In this document: positions 1-7,819 of the stretch, in pieces | Layout of the letters: each line of letters starts with the position of its first letter | Position numbering within the stretch: position 1 is the stretch's first letter | Origin: Catenisphaera adipataccumulans | GTDB lineage: Bacteria > Bacillota_I > Bacilli_A > Erysipelotrichales > Erysipelotrichaceae | Assembly (NCBI RefSeq): GCF_014202755.1 | Contig: NZ_JACHHK010000003.1 | Location: 186,001 to 250,000 of the forward strand | Direction: 5' to 3' | Length of the DNA: 64,000 nt | Notes under the pieces: model-generated | The model's database searches: none | Told to the model about the DNA's origin: nothing | Seen by the model: only the letters and a program-made list of their open reading frames with translations | Made by a program: the position numbers and the translations under genes

Positions 1-252
1 GGTCCGGCAGCCAAACGGGGAACAATCAATATAGCCCTCGACCTTCGGGCGCAGTTCCATTGCCAGGATATGCTCCAACGTATGCATGCCGGCAGTCGGG
101 ATCGCCTGCACATTCGGCTGGGTCAGACGGACATCAAAGTTGGAAATCACATCGCCTTTCGGTCCTTTCGACGTATCGATCAAACGGACATACGGTGCTT
201 TGACTTTTGTGTGGTCTAAGGTAAAACTTTCAATTTCTACATGTTCTTTCAT
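1..252 (-). CDS. luxS: S-ribosylhomocysteine lyase LuxS, 3' part beyond window
   Basis: LuxS cleaves S-ribosylhomocysteine to homocysteine and the autoinducer-2 precursor in the activated methyl cycle. The visible 84 codons carry the family hallmarks: the HTLEH zinc-binding motif (His57 and His61, with catalytic Glu60) and the DCSPFGCRT segment with the catalytic cysteine near residue 82. The C-terminal half, which holds the third zinc ligand, lies outside the window. The ATG overlaps the mutY stop codon as ATGA, so the two are probably translated from one message. The linkage to mutY is not functionally obvious. The homocysteine product would feed metH and metF, which lie elsewhere in this window. 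Confidence 0.95.
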   Translation of the reverse strand, partial: MKEHVEIESFTLDHTKVKAPYVRLIDTSKGPKGDVISNFDVRLTQPNVQAIPTAGMHTLEHILAMELRPKVEGYIDCSPFGCRT

Positions 253-1232
253 TTTAAGATCTCCTTTACTTGTTGGTAAAACGGCTGGAATGCGCCGGGG
301 ATCGCATAATCCCGGTCGATTTCTGCCGTACTTTTGTAATCTGCATCCCATTGATCGGTAAAGACCGCATAGGCATCCATGTGCCATTCAACGTGGGAAA
401 AAATATGGGTATATGGTTTCAGCGGCAGCAGATCCTCATATTGATCCGGCAGAGCAGCATCAAATTCGTACAAGCCTGCCAGCAGACCGGTTTCCGGCCG
501 CTTGTGCAGATGGATCCGGCGGCCGCTGATCCAGATGTATATCTTCTTCTTTACGATCTTCCGCGGTTTATTTGCCGATTTCACCGGCAGCGTTTCTGCA
601 TCCTGATAATGATACGCCTGACAGTCTTTGCGGATCGGGCATTGTTCACAGTGCGGATGTTTCGGCAGACAGATCAGCGCACCCAGTTCCATGATCGCCT
701 GATTGTACGCACTGATCCGATCGGTGTCCGGCAGGCTTTCATCCACCTTGGCCGTGATTGCCTTCCGGCCGGCACTGGTCTTGATGTCCTGGGTCATATG
801 AAACAGTCGGCTGAACACGCGCAGCACATTGCCGTCCACGGCACTGACCCGTTCATCAAAAGCAATCGAAGCAATGGCTCCGGCCGTATACGGACCGATG
901 CCCGGCAGTTTGACCAATTCAGCTTTTGTGCATGGCAGCTTGCCACCGTATTCTTTCATGCAGACTTGCGCGCATTTTTTCAAATTCCGACAGCGGGAAT
1001 AGTAACCCAGCCCCTGCCAAAGTTTCTGCAGCCGCTCATCGTCGATCGAAGCAAGTGTTTCGATATCCGGTATCTCTGCCAGAAAGCGGGTATAATACGG
1101 CAGCATCGCTTCGATCCGGGTCTGCTGCGCCATGATCTCACTGATCCAGATTTTATAAGGATCTTTGTCTTTGCGGAAGATCAAGTCGCGCTTATGTATG
1201 TTGTACCAATTGATCAAATCATCCTGAAACAT
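249..1232 (-). CDS. mutY: A/G-specific adenine glycosylase MutY
   Basis: This enzyme removes adenine mispaired with 8-oxoguanine in base-excision repair. From the N terminus it has the HhH-GPD glycosylase fold with SEIMAQQTR (catalytic Glu), the helix-hairpin-helix [11 protein letters not shown] and the downstream AVDGNV aspartate. The four-cysteine [4Fe-4S] loop has the canonical spacing C-X6-C-X2-C-X5-C, and a C-terminal NUDIX-like domain for 8-oxoG recognition follows. I chose the ATG at 1232 because FQDDLI aligns with known MutY N termini and a -10-like TATCAT lies exactly six bases upstream. In-frame ATGs at 1250 and 1319 are possible, but the latter would run into the divergent nitrilase gene. 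The usual RDLPWR or RDLPFR reads RDLIFR here. Confidence 0.93.
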   Translation of the reverse strand: MFQDDLINWYNIHKRDLIFRKDKDPYKIWISEIMAQQTRIEAMLPYYTRFLAEIPDIETLASIDDERLQKLWQGLGYYSRCRNLKKCAQVCMKEYGGKLPCTKAELVKLPGIGPYTAGAIASIAFDERVSAVDGNVLRVFSRLFHMTQDIKTSAGRKAITAKVDESLPDTDRISAYNQAIMELGALICLPKHPHCEQCPIRKDCQAYHYQDAETLPVKSANKPRKIVKKKIYIWISGRRIHLHKRPETGLLAGLYEFDAALPDQYEDLLPLKPYTHIFSHVEWHMDAYAVFTDQWDADYKSTAEIDRDYAIPGAFQPFYQQVKEILK

Positions 1233-1238
1233 AAATTC

Positions 1239-1268
1239 ATGATAAAACATCCTACCGCTTCTTTTCAA
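1239..1268 (-). promoter_or_regulatory. Candidate leaderless promoter of mutY
   Basis: On the minus strand TTGAAA (1263-1268) and TATCAT (1239-1244) are spaced by 18 bases. The -10 ends six bases before the ATG at 1232, which would put the transcription start at or next to the start codon. No Shine-Dalgarno sequence is positioned for that ATG. Confidence 0.45.
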
Positions 1269-1305
1269 GCTATGCGATAATGAAAAAAGCCCAGGAGGTG
1301 TTTTT

Positions 1306-2100
1306 ATGAACATTACCATGATCCAAGTGCCGGTGACCCCATCGGCTGAACAAAATATTCTTTATCTGCAGTCCATGACGGATGCCTGTAAAAACTCCGA
1401 CATCGTCGTACTGCCCGAAATGTGGAATGCGCCCTATGACAACGAAGCCATGAAAAAAGCCGCCGATTCGCAGGAAAAATGCATGGAAGCGATGCGCTGC
1501 TTTTCCAAGCAGACGCATACGTGGCTTGTCGGCGGTTCGATTCCTTATAAGCAAGGTTCGTCTTATTATAATATGTGTCTGATCTACAATGACGGCCAGC
1601 TGATTTCTTCATATGCTAAGATGCATCTGATGGAATTCCACGGCCGCAGCGATTACCAGGAAAAAGATCTGTTCCGCGCCGGCAGCCGGCTGTGCCTGTT
1701 CGATACGCCTTGGGGCAAGATGGGCGTCATCATCTGTTACGATATCCGTTTTCCTGAAGAAGCCCGGCTTTTGGCAATGAACGGCGCTAAGATCATCTTC
1801 GCGCCGGCCGCTTTCAATGAAAAAGTCGGCAAAGCCCATTGGCAGCCGCTGTTTCAGACCCGTGCGATGGAAAATCAGGTCTTTATGGTCGGAGTCAATC
1901 CTTCCAACTATACCTACGGCAATTATACCGCCTACGGTCATTCGATCATCACGGATCCATACGGATATGTCCTTTGCCAAATGGATGAAAAACCAGGTTC
2001 GTTATCGGCCGAGATCGACCTGCACCGGATCGATGTGATCCGGAAACGGATGCCGCTCTGGCAGATCCGCAGGGATGATGTGTATCATTTAGATGATTGA
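1306..2100 (+). CDS. Carbon-nitrogen hydrolase, omega-amidase-like
   Basis: A 264-residue nitrilase-superfamily amidase. The catalytic triad is visible: Glu in VVLPEMWNAPYD (about residue 38), Lys in YAKMHLMEFHG (about 106) and Cys in GVIICYDIRFPE (about 143). The closest known relatives by motif are Nit2/YafV-type omega-amidases, which hydrolyse alpha-ketoglutaramate or alpha-ketosuccinamate left by glutamine transaminases and by methionine salvage. The start is certain because a strong AGGAGGTG precedes the ATG. It is divergent from mutY and convergent with the PHP phosphatase, whose 3' end it overlaps by 16 bases. The exact amide substrate is inferred. Confidence 0.85.
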   Translation: MNITMIQVPVTPSAEQNILYLQSMTDACKNSDIVVLPEMWNAPYDNEAMKKAADSQEKCMEAMRCFSKQTHTWLVGGSIPYKQGSSYYNMCLIYNDGQLISSYAKMHLMEFHGRSDYQEKDLFRAGSRLCLFDTPWGKMGVIICYDIRFPEEARLLAMNGAKIIFAPAAFNEKVGKAHWQPLFQTRAMENQVFMVGVNPSNYTYGNYTAYGHSIITDPYGYVLCQMDEKPGSLSAEIDLHRIDVIRKRMPLWQIRRDDVYHLDD

Positions 2101-2909
2101 AACATTTCGATCGGCAGCGGCGTAAAACGGCTGCCGTCAAATGTCATCAGTTCCCGATATCCCGCCTGTACGATCAGGTCCAGTGCCGCATCAAAGGCGC
2201 AGTCTAACTGCCGGCGGTCATGGCAGTCGCTGTTCAAGATCAGCGGGATCCCATGTTCATGCATATACCGCATCAGATGGATATCCGGATAGGGACGCTT
2301 GCGGTATCCGCGCGCGATCGCACCAGTGTTGACTTCAAATAAACGGCCGGACAGCGCATCGATCGTATCACAGGCCAGTTTCAAATAGCGTGGATCGTCA
2401 AAAGTGATATACGATTCATCTTCGTTGTATTTTGTCAATAGATCTACATGCCCGATGATGTCGGCTTCCGGATGACGGCGCAGTTCTTGTACATTTTCAT
2501 AGTATGCTTTCGCGTAAGCGAGAAAATCTCCGCCGAACCAGTCTTTTACCATCGCATCCGTACGGGATCTGCTTTCATCGACACTGCCGATCTTGTCTTC
2601 ATGCCGGATAAAATGCACGCTGCCGATGATATAGTCAAAATCTTCCGGATCCTCGACCGGCTGAAACAAGTCTTCCTCAATGCCTAAATAGATGCGGATC
2701 CGGCCCGCATAGGCGCGCTGCAGTTTTCGCACCTCGGCCATATATGCCTTCTGTCCGGTTTCCGACATCGAAACATCATCGCAGAAACAATGCCCATGGC
2801 CGGAGAATCCGAGCACATCAAAACCTTTATCGATCGCAGTTTCGACCATTTCTTTCGGTGTATCTTTGCCGTCGCACCAAGTCGTGTGCGTATGCATGTT
2901 CTGTTTCAT
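2085..2909 (-). CDS. PHP-domain phosphatase, HisJ (histidinol-phosphatase) family
   Basis: A 274-residue PHP metallophosphoesterase. It shows the N-terminal HTHTTWCDG motif, a GFSGHGH metal-binding stretch, GSVHF, GHVDL and the C-terminal NSDCHD, together providing the trinuclear metal site. The pattern fits histidinol-phosphatase of the HisK/HisJ type, which completes histidine synthesis in many Bacillota. No other his genes are present, so a broader phosphoesterase role is possible. The ATG at 2909 overlaps the stop of the upstream phosphatase as ATGA, indicating a two-gene operon. The earlier in-frame start at 2939 lies inside the upstream gene and lacks a ribosome binding site. Confidence 0.85.
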   Translation of the reverse strand: MKQNMHTHTTWCDGKDTPKEMVETAIDKGFDVLGFSGHGHCFCDDVSMSETGQKAYMAEVRKLQRAYAGRIRIYLGIEEDLFQPVEDPEDFDYIIGSVHFIRHEDKIGSVDESRSRTDAMVKDWFGGDFLAYAKAYYENVQELRRHPEADIIGHVDLLTKYNEDESYITFDDPRYLKLACDTIDALSGRLFEVNTGAIARGYRKRPYPDIHLMRYMHEHGIPLILNSDCHDRRQLDCAFDAALDLIVQAGYRELMTFDGSRFTPLPIEMFQSSK

Positions 2910-3352
2910 TGCAGTTCTTCCTTCCAGCGCTGCAGCCACTGCGTGCAGCCTTCGATGATATCCCGATACGTGGTATTAAAATCATCCGTATACCATGGGT
3001 CCGCCACACTGCGGTCCGAAAGCAGCGGATAAACTTTATGGTCCGGATCGTGGTGCGTGAACCAATCCAGATCGTACCGATTTTCCCGATCCATGTAGAT
3101 GATATAATCAAAATGCGCATAATCCTGACGGGTCATGATACGTGCCTGCCGGTGCGTGAACGGGATCCCTTCTTCCCGCAGTTTCCGTTTGGCCGGTGGA
3201 TACATATCATTGCCAATTTCTTCCCGCGTCGTTGCCGCAGAAGCAATCTCAAATTGATCCGCGATCCCTTCCCGCCTGACCATGTCTTTCAATACAAATT
3301 CACTCATCGGCGAACGACAAATATTGCCGTGACAGACAAATAATATTTTCAT
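2906..3352 (-). CDS. Low molecular weight protein-tyrosine phosphatase
   Basis: A 148-residue protein that opens with MKILFVCHGNICRSPM, the CX5R P-loop of low-Mr phosphatases, with nucleophilic Cys near residue 8 and Arg near 14. The C-terminal general acid lies in RSVADPWYT (DP motif). The family dephosphorylates phosphotyrosine or, in some Bacillota, phosphoarginine on proteins, and the substrate cannot be predicted here. AAAGGA lies about nine bases before the ATG at 3352. It is the first gene of an operon with the PHP phosphatase. Confidence 0.92.
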   Translation of the reverse strand: MKILFVCHGNICRSPMSEFVLKDMVRREGIADQFEIASAATTREEIGNDMYPPAKRKLREEGIPFTHRQARIMTRQDYAHFDYIIYMDRENRYDLDWFTHHDPDHKVYPLLSDRSVADPWYTDDFNTTYRDIIEGCTQWLQRWKEELQ

Positions 3353-3410
3353 CTTGTTTATCCTTTCCAGTGATGTTCCTTTTAAAAAGGCTCTTTGAAC
3401 ATTCAAAGAG

Positions 3411-4073
3411 CTAAAGCAGCTGCAGTCCCAGACAGAGCATCCAAATATACATGCATGTTTTCGGGATCATCAACAGGCCGACTTTGGGATGTGTCTTTGA
3501 CCAGATTGTCACCGGCAAATAACATAAGAAACTGAAAAAGATCGCGGCAGCCATCTGGTTTCCGAAAGATGTGTGCATCGTCGCAAACAGATAAATCATA
3601 CAGATACCGACGATCGTAAACGGAACATTGCGGAAGAAAGACCATTTCATGTTGCCTTCCTTATGGAACCAGTTGTTCTGCGGGAACAGGCACAGCACGA
3701 TGCGCAGCAGGGCCATGCTTACGATCAGGATCTGCAGTCCGAAAGGAACAATGGGAGCACCCATCATGGTACGGATCACAAACAAGATCATATAGAAGAT
3801 CGTCATCGTAATGGACGAGATCATCAAGCCCAGGCCTATTGTATATTCGGTATAACTGTCTTCACCGCGCAGGCTGCGCTTGATGCGCGGCACCAGATGA
3901 AACGCATCCCCGGTGCCGAGAAATAGGGTCAGGAATGCATACAAAATAAACATCTGCCGTCCCTGCGACTGACTGATGAACAGAACAAATGCGATCAAAT
4001 CAAATAATAAATAACCGATTTCAAAGACAGATTCCATGATCTGTCCGACCGAAATCTTTCTTTCTTCCTTCAT
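3411..4073 (-). CDS. Conserved integral membrane protein, function unknown
   Basis: A 220-residue polytopic membrane protein with about six or seven hydrophobic segments. The first runs from roughly residue 17 and the last lies near the C terminus. No catalytic or transport motif is recognised. The ATG at 4073 has AAGGAAG upstream, whereas the longer reading from 4151 adds a polar stretch without a ribosome binding site. Two TATAAT-like boxes lie upstream on the same strand (near 4100 and 4133), so it probably has its own promoter. The next gene downstream is the low-Mr phosphatase on the same strand, about 60 bases away. Function is unassigned. Confidence 0.7.
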   Translation of the reverse strand: MKEERKISVGQIMESVFEIGYLLFDLIAFVLFISQSQGRQMFILYAFLTLFLGTGDAFHLVPRIKRSLRGEDSYTEYTIGLGLMISSITMTIFYMILFVIRTMMGAPIVPFGLQILIVSMALLRIVLCLFPQNNWFHKEGNMKWSFFRNVPFTIVGICMIYLFATMHTSFGNQMAAAIFFSFLCYLPVTIWSKTHPKVGLLMIPKTCMYIWMLCLGLQLL

Positions 4074-4145
4074 AAACAAAACTTCCTTATGGATATTATA
4101 CCGAATTCCAAGTAATTTTCCATAGAAATCATTATACCGCTTCCC

Positions 4146-4174
4146 TTGCATATCTTTTTTAAATCCTTTAGGAT
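4146..4174 (+). promoter_or_regulatory. Candidate leaderless promoter of the YigZ gene
   Basis: TTGCAT (4146-4151) and TAGGAT (4169-4174) are separated by 17 bases, and the hexamer ends six bases before the ATG at 4181. The AGGA inside the -10 could alternatively act as a weak ribosome binding site, so leaderless translation is less certain here than at the other sites of this kind. Confidence 0.45.
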
Positions 4175-4180
4175 AAAGCT

Positions 4181-4789
4181 ATGCCACGACTCTATCAAGA
4201 CTGTGTCTATTCAGCAGAAATCAAAAAAAGCAAGTTCATCACCTATCTTCATCGAACCGACAATGAAGAAGACGCAAAAGCTTTTCTGATGATGATCAAA
4301 AAGAAACACTGGGATGCGACCCATCACTGCACGGCTTTGATCATCGGAACGACCGTCCGTTCCAACGATGACGGCGAACCGGCTCAGACCGCCGGCCATC
4401 CGATGCTTGCGGTCCTGCAGCACGAACAAATGGATCACATTCTCGCAGTCGTGGTGCGCTATTTCGGCGGCACGAAACTGGGCACCGGCGGATTGGTCCG
4501 GGCTTACAGTTCCGGTGTGCAGAATGCTCTGAAAGAGGCTATTCTCTGTGAGGTACAGAAAGTCAATGAATATGAAATCTGTTATCCATACGATCAGACT
4601 GGCAAGATCGAGTCGTTTCTGCGCCGGCGCCATTTAGAAGCCGGTGAACAAGAATACGGTGAACAAGTGACGCTGCATTTTTTCTCGCCGAATGATGAAA
4701 CCGAGGCACTGTCCGCTGCCACCAACGGCCGGATCGTGCCGAAGAAATTACGGACCATTGAAAAAGAAATACCGATAGAAAGGAAATAA
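4181..4789 (+). CDS. YigZ/IMPACT family protein (UPF0029)
   Basis: A 202-residue protein of the YigZ family. The N-terminal UPF0029 domain includes KKSKFITYL, the DDGEPAQTAGHPML signature and the RYFGGTKLGTGGLVRAY motif (residues about 90-110), followed by a small C-terminal ferredoxin-like domain. Family members are related to eukaryotic IMPACT, a Gcn2 regulator. The bacterial role is poorly defined and has been linked to ribosome or nucleic-acid binding. It leads a unit of three overlapping or closely spaced plus-strand genes that runs to the acetyltransferase ending at 5886. No strong ribosome binding site precedes it. Confidence 0.9.
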   Translation: MPRLYQDCVYSAEIKKSKFITYLHRTDNEEDAKAFLMMIKKKHWDATHHCTALIIGTTVRSNDDGEPAQTAGHPMLAVLQHEQMDHILAVVVRYFGGTKLGTGGLVRAYSSGVQNALKEAILCEVQKVNEYEICYPYDQTGKIESFLRRRHLEAGEQEYGEQVTLHFFSPNDETEALSAATNGRIVPKKLRTIEKEIPIERK

Positions 4790-4793
4790 GCCG

Positions 4794-5012
4794 ATGTTCT
4801 TTATTTACTTTATCAATTTTTGGCTTTACATGATCCTGATCGTGCTGATCATCGGATTTGTCCGCTTTTTGATCGGCGGACGGAACCGGCCGCACAATAG
4901 CGGACCGTATGATCATACACCGCACGAAGATCCGGAAGCACAGGCACGCCGGAAAAATGCGATCGATGCGGAATATACAGAACGGGAAGATGACGAGCAT
5001 GAAGATTCATAG
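4794..5012 (+). CDS. Small single-pass membrane protein, unknown function
   Basis: A 72-residue protein with one N-terminal transmembrane helix (about residues 3-27) and a polar, histidine- and acid-rich tail that would face the cytoplasm. AGAAAGGAAATAAG precedes the ATG, and the gene starts five bases after the YigZ stop and overlaps the next gene by 14 bases. That spacing supports it as a real gene, not a chance reading frame. It resembles small membrane-anchored proteins often found as single-copy hypothetical genes. No function can be assigned. Confidence 0.65.
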   Translation: MFFIYFINFWLYMILIVLIIGFVRFLIGGRNRPHNSGPYDHTPHEDPEAQARRKNAIDAEYTEREDDEHEDS

Positions 5013-5886
5013 CGGCAGAGCCATTGACCGCCGCACTTTGGAAACGTTTCTGACCTATGCCTGTCTGCAGAAGGAATCCGATATCCAAGCCTGGATCAAG
5101 TACCGCTATGAACCGGATACAGCCTTTACAGCTTATGAAGGTGAACAGCTGATCGGCTTGATGCAGTGCAGGATGGTGCCGATGCAGTTCGGCCGTCATC
5201 GTGTGCAGGCCGCTCAGATCGTCGATGCCGCTGTTCATCCTGACTTCCGTCAGCAGGCGGTCTTCAGCCATCTGCTGGATCAGGTCATGATCTGGGCCGA
5301 TGCCAATGCGCTTTGTACCCTCGTGCTGACCAATCAGCCTTTTTTATACCGATCCCATCGATTCGAGCCCTATGGCCAAACCATCACCTATTGGCTGGAA
5401 AAACCGGACCGGCCGCTTTACACATGTGAAACACGTACCAATGCGGATATTTTTTCATTATATGAATATTTTATTTCCTGTTTTGACGGCTCGGTCCGTC
5501 TTCCGAAAGAAGCATTTACACGGCAGATACATTATCAACGCGGACAGATCTTTCTTTCCCGTTATGATCATGAGATCGACGGCGCTGCATTCTGTCATGC
5601 GGATGAACATACGATCCAGATCGAACCGGCTTTCTATACCGATTCATCGGCTTTGATGAACCTCGTCGGACATGCCTTCGAACAACGGCCGGCTGTTTCT
5701 CTGACCGTCGGTGAAGACGAACGCATCGAACGGTTTCTCACCGTCAAACAAGCACGGCGAAAGGATACCTGTCTGATCCATCTGAATACGGCTTCTTTGT
5801 TTGAACCTGTTTTCAAACAGCCGATCCACCATGCCGAAGAACTGAAAACCTTATTGAAAGCGCCTGCTTGGAATTACTGGATCTGA
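4999..5886 (+). CDS. GNAT-family acetyltransferase, Eis-like
   Basis: A protein of about 295 residues. The N-terminal GNAT domain has the acetyl-CoA loop region AAVHPDFRQQAVFSHLL (residues about 72-90). A second acetyltransferase-like half and a C-terminal sterol-carrier-like segment follow, a layout seen in Eis/YokD-type N-acetyltransferases. Family members acetylate amines on small molecules or peptides; the substrate is unknown. I chose the ATG at 4999 because GGGAAG lies about nine bases upstream, and the longer frame from 4909 would overlap most of the preceding gene. It ends a three-gene plus-strand unit. Confidence 0.75.
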   Translation: MKIHSGRAIDRRTLETFLTYACLQKESDIQAWIKYRYEPDTAFTAYEGEQLIGLMQCRMVPMQFGRHRVQAAQIVDAAVHPDFRQQAVFSHLLDQVMIWADANALCTLVLTNQPFLYRSHRFEPYGQTITYWLEKPDRPLYTCETRTNADIFSLYEYFISCFDGSVRLPKEAFTRQIHYQRGQIFLSRYDHEIDGAAFCHADEHTIQIEPAFYTDSSALMNLVGHAFEQRPAVSLTVGEDERIERFLTVKQARRKDTCLIHLNTASLFEPVFKQPIHHAEELKTLLKAPAWNYWI

Positions 5887-5912
5887 AAAGATCTTTTTTC
5901 TATTTGATATCA

Positions 5913-5942
5913 CTGTACTATTGTATTACTGTATTAGTACAG
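5913..5942 (+). promoter_or_regulatory. Candidate YtrA-type operator over the promoter and ribosome binding site
   Basis: Perfect 8-bp inverted arms CTGTACTA (5913-5920) and TAGTACAG (5935-5942) flank a 14-bp AT-rich centre. The right arm abuts the AGGAGG at 5941-5946 of the GntR gene, and a TTGATA -35-like box sits at 5904-5909. Binding of the encoded GntR protein would block both transcription and ribosome access. Confidence 0.6.
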
Positions 5943-5953
5943 GAGGGGTGAAT

Positions 5954-6319
5954 ATGACTTGGAAACTTGATCCGGATCGGCCGATCTATCTGCAGATCAT
6001 CGATCGGATCCAAACAGATATCGTTACAGGGGTCTACCCGCCCGGAGGGCAGCTGCCTTCGGTGCGTGCCCTGGCACTGGAAGCAGGCGTCAATCCCAAC
6101 ACCCTGCAGAAAGCCATGAGCGAATTAGAACGCAGCGGACTGGTCGAAAGCCATCGGACGAGCGGCCGTTTCGTCACAACGGACGAAGAGAAAATCCGCA
6201 GGCTCAAAGAATCCTTGGTAAAGCAGGAGATCCAGACACTGTTAAAAAAGCTTAAGATCTACGGATTGACCAAAGCAGAATTGATCGAATATATTGAAAG
6301 AAATGAGGAAGAACAATGA
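5954..6319 (+). CDS. GntR-family transcriptional regulator, YtrA subfamily
   Basis: A 121-residue protein with an N-terminal winged helix: IYLQIIDRI, then the recognition helix region PSVRALALEAGVNPNTLQKAM (about residues 35-57) and wing ESHRTSGRFV. A short C-terminal dimerisation helix replaces the large effector domain of other GntR proteins, which defines the YtrA subgroup. These repress adjacent ABC transporter genes and often respond to cell-envelope antibiotics. The ATG at 5954 has an ideal AGGAGGGGTGAAT. Its stop overlaps the ABC ATPase start by four bases. Autoregulation is likely from the palindrome that overlaps its leader. Confidence 0.9.
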   Translation: MTWKLDPDRPIYLQIIDRIQTDIVTGVYPPGGQLPSVRALALEAGVNPNTLQKAMSELERSGLVESHRTSGRFVTTDEEKIRRLKESLVKQEIQTLLKKLKIYGLTKAELIEYIERNEEEQ

Positions 6320-7020
6320 ATATATTAGATTGTCATGATTTGACAAAAATTTATCCCGGCCAAACCACGGCACTGGATCATATCAATTTATCCTGCGCGG
6401 ACGGAAAGATCATTGGCCTGCTCGGCCCCAACGGCAGCGGCAAAACGACACTGGTCAAATTGATCCAGGGGTTATTGACCCCGACAGAAGGTGAAGTTCT
6501 GATCGACGGAAAAAAGCCCGGGCCGGAAACAAAGGCAATGGTTTCCTATCTGCCGGATCTGATGTCTTTCGATGAATCGATGAAGATCCGTGATCTCTTT
6601 TGGCTGTATCAAGATTTCTACGCCGATTTTGACAAAAGCCGTGCGGAAGATATGATCCAAAAGCTTCAGTTGGATCCATCGGAGAAGATCAAACTGCTTT
6701 CGAAAGGAAATAAAGAAAAAGTGCAGCTGATTTTATGCATGGCCCGGAATGCCCGTCTGTATCTGCTGGATGAACCGATCGGCGGCGTCGATCCGGCCAC
6801 ACGTGATTTTATCCTGCACACGATTTTATCCAATTACCAACGTGACAAGGCTTCGATCCTGATTTCGACGCATCTGATTGCCGACGTGGAAAATATCCTG
6901 GATGAAGCCATCATTATCCAAAAAGGACATATTCAGCTGCATGAATCGGTCGAGACCATCCGCGAACAATATGGCTGCAGTGTCAACGAATACTTCAAGG
7001 AGGCCTTCAAATGTTACTAA
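6316..7020 (+). CDS. ABC transporter ATP-binding protein (YtrB-like)
   Basis: A 234-residue ATPase. Walker A is GPNGSGKTT (about residue 36), the signature is the variant LSKGNKEKV in place of LSGGQ, Walker B is LYLLDEPIGGVD and the switch histidine is in STHLIAD. The degenerate signature is common in YtrB-type exporters controlled by GntR/YtrA repressors. It overlaps the upstream regulator by four bases and the downstream permease by ten, so all three are co-translated. The transported compound is unknown; export of, or resistance to, peptide antibiotics is an inference from the family. Confidence 0.93.
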   Translation: MNILDCHDLTKIYPGQTTALDHINLSCADGKIIGLLGPNGSGKTTLVKLIQGLLTPTEGEVLIDGKKPGPETKAMVSYLPDLMSFDESMKIRDLFWLYQDFYADFDKSRAEDMIQKLQLDPSEKIKLLSKGNKEKVQLILCMARNARLYLLDEPIGGVDPATRDFILHTILSNYQRDKASILISTHLIADVENILDEAIIIQKGHIQLHESVETIREQYGCSVNEYFKEAFKCY

Positions 7021-7757
7021 AATTATTTAAATATGATATGAAATCCGTCAGTCCGGCATTATTGCTGATATTCGGCGCAACACTGATCCTATCCTATATA
7101 AGCGGAAAGATAATGTATGATTATGATCAATCATCCCTTATCCTTTTCCAGGTTTTTAATTTATTATTGTTTGGGATGTTTTTCGTTTCTTCGATCGGCA
7201 TCCACGTCGTTTTGATCCGGCGTTATAATCAGCGTATGTACCTGGATCAGGCATATTTATATAACTCTCTGCCGGTAAGCAAAGATCAGCTGATGGTATC
7301 TCACATCCTGGCGTATGTGGTCTGGGACGTGCTCAGTCAAGTGATGTTAGGACTGTCACTGCTCTTTTTATCCGATATGGCCATCTACGATCAATTTATT
7401 GATCATAAAGAGGGACTCAATAGTATGCTTCTGCAGAACTTCGATATTTCACTGAACGGCTTGATTGGCTTCTCATTTGCGTTCATCATTCTGCAGGCGC
7501 TTCTCTATGCGGTCTTCTGTCATTTCACATCAGCAATTGCGAACTTCTTTCCGACCAAACGAACCATGGTGTTGGTTTTATGCTACGCGGCCGGGATCAT
7601 TGTTTACTCGATTTGTTTGGTGAATGTTGGTTCCGTTTCCTCTGCGGATGATCTGAAAAACAATGTCTTATGGTTATTTTTTGTCACTGCCATATTGGTC
7701 CTGGTGATCTATTTGATCAATCGGTATTTACTGAAAAGGAAGTACAATTTAATCTAA
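7011..7757 (+). CDS. ABC transporter permease partner
   Basis: A 248-residue membrane protein with about six hydrophobic segments (around residues 15-32, 43-68, 100-122, 145-172, 184-202 and 215-238). It has no soluble domain. It overlaps the ATPase gene and ends 7 bases before a terminator hairpin, so it is the matching membrane component of the exporter. The sequence is typical of the ABC-2-like permeases in YtrA-controlled operons. Substrate unknown. Confidence 0.8.
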   Translation: MLLKLFKYDMKSVSPALLLIFGATLILSYISGKIMYDYDQSSLILFQVFNLLLFGMFFVSSIGIHVVLIRRYNQRMYLDQAYLYNSLPVSKDQLMVSHILAYVVWDVLSQVMLGLSLLFLSDMAIYDQFIDHKEGLNSMLLQNFDISLNGLIGFSFAFIILQALLYAVFCHFTSAIANFFPTKRTMVLVLCYAAGIIVYSICLVNVGSVSSADDLKNNVLWLFFVTAILVLVIYLINRYLLKRKYNLI

Positions 7758-7763
7758 TATCCT

Positions 7764-7789
7764 GCAAGGCGGAAACGTCTTGCTTTTTT
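7764..7789 (+). terminator. Terminator of the GntR/ABC operon
   Basis: The stem GCAAGGCG/CGTCTTGC (one G-U pair) has a 4-base GAAA loop and is followed by six T residues. Confidence 0.85.
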
Positions 7790-7794
7790 GCATG

Positions 7795-7817
7795 AAAAAA
7801 GCTCCGTATACGGAGCT
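7795..7817 (-). terminator. Terminator of proBA
   Basis: The palindromic stem AGCTCCGTATACGGAGCT (7800-7817) is followed on the minus strand by a T run (A6 on the plus strand at 7795-7800). It lies immediately after the proA stop. Confidence 0.8.
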
Positions 7818-7819
7818 TC

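Noticed and set aside
270-1280. Long plus-strand ORF of 336 codons opposite mutY
   Set aside because: It is the antisense shadow of a clearly recognised mutY, has no ribosome binding site and no recognisable domain.
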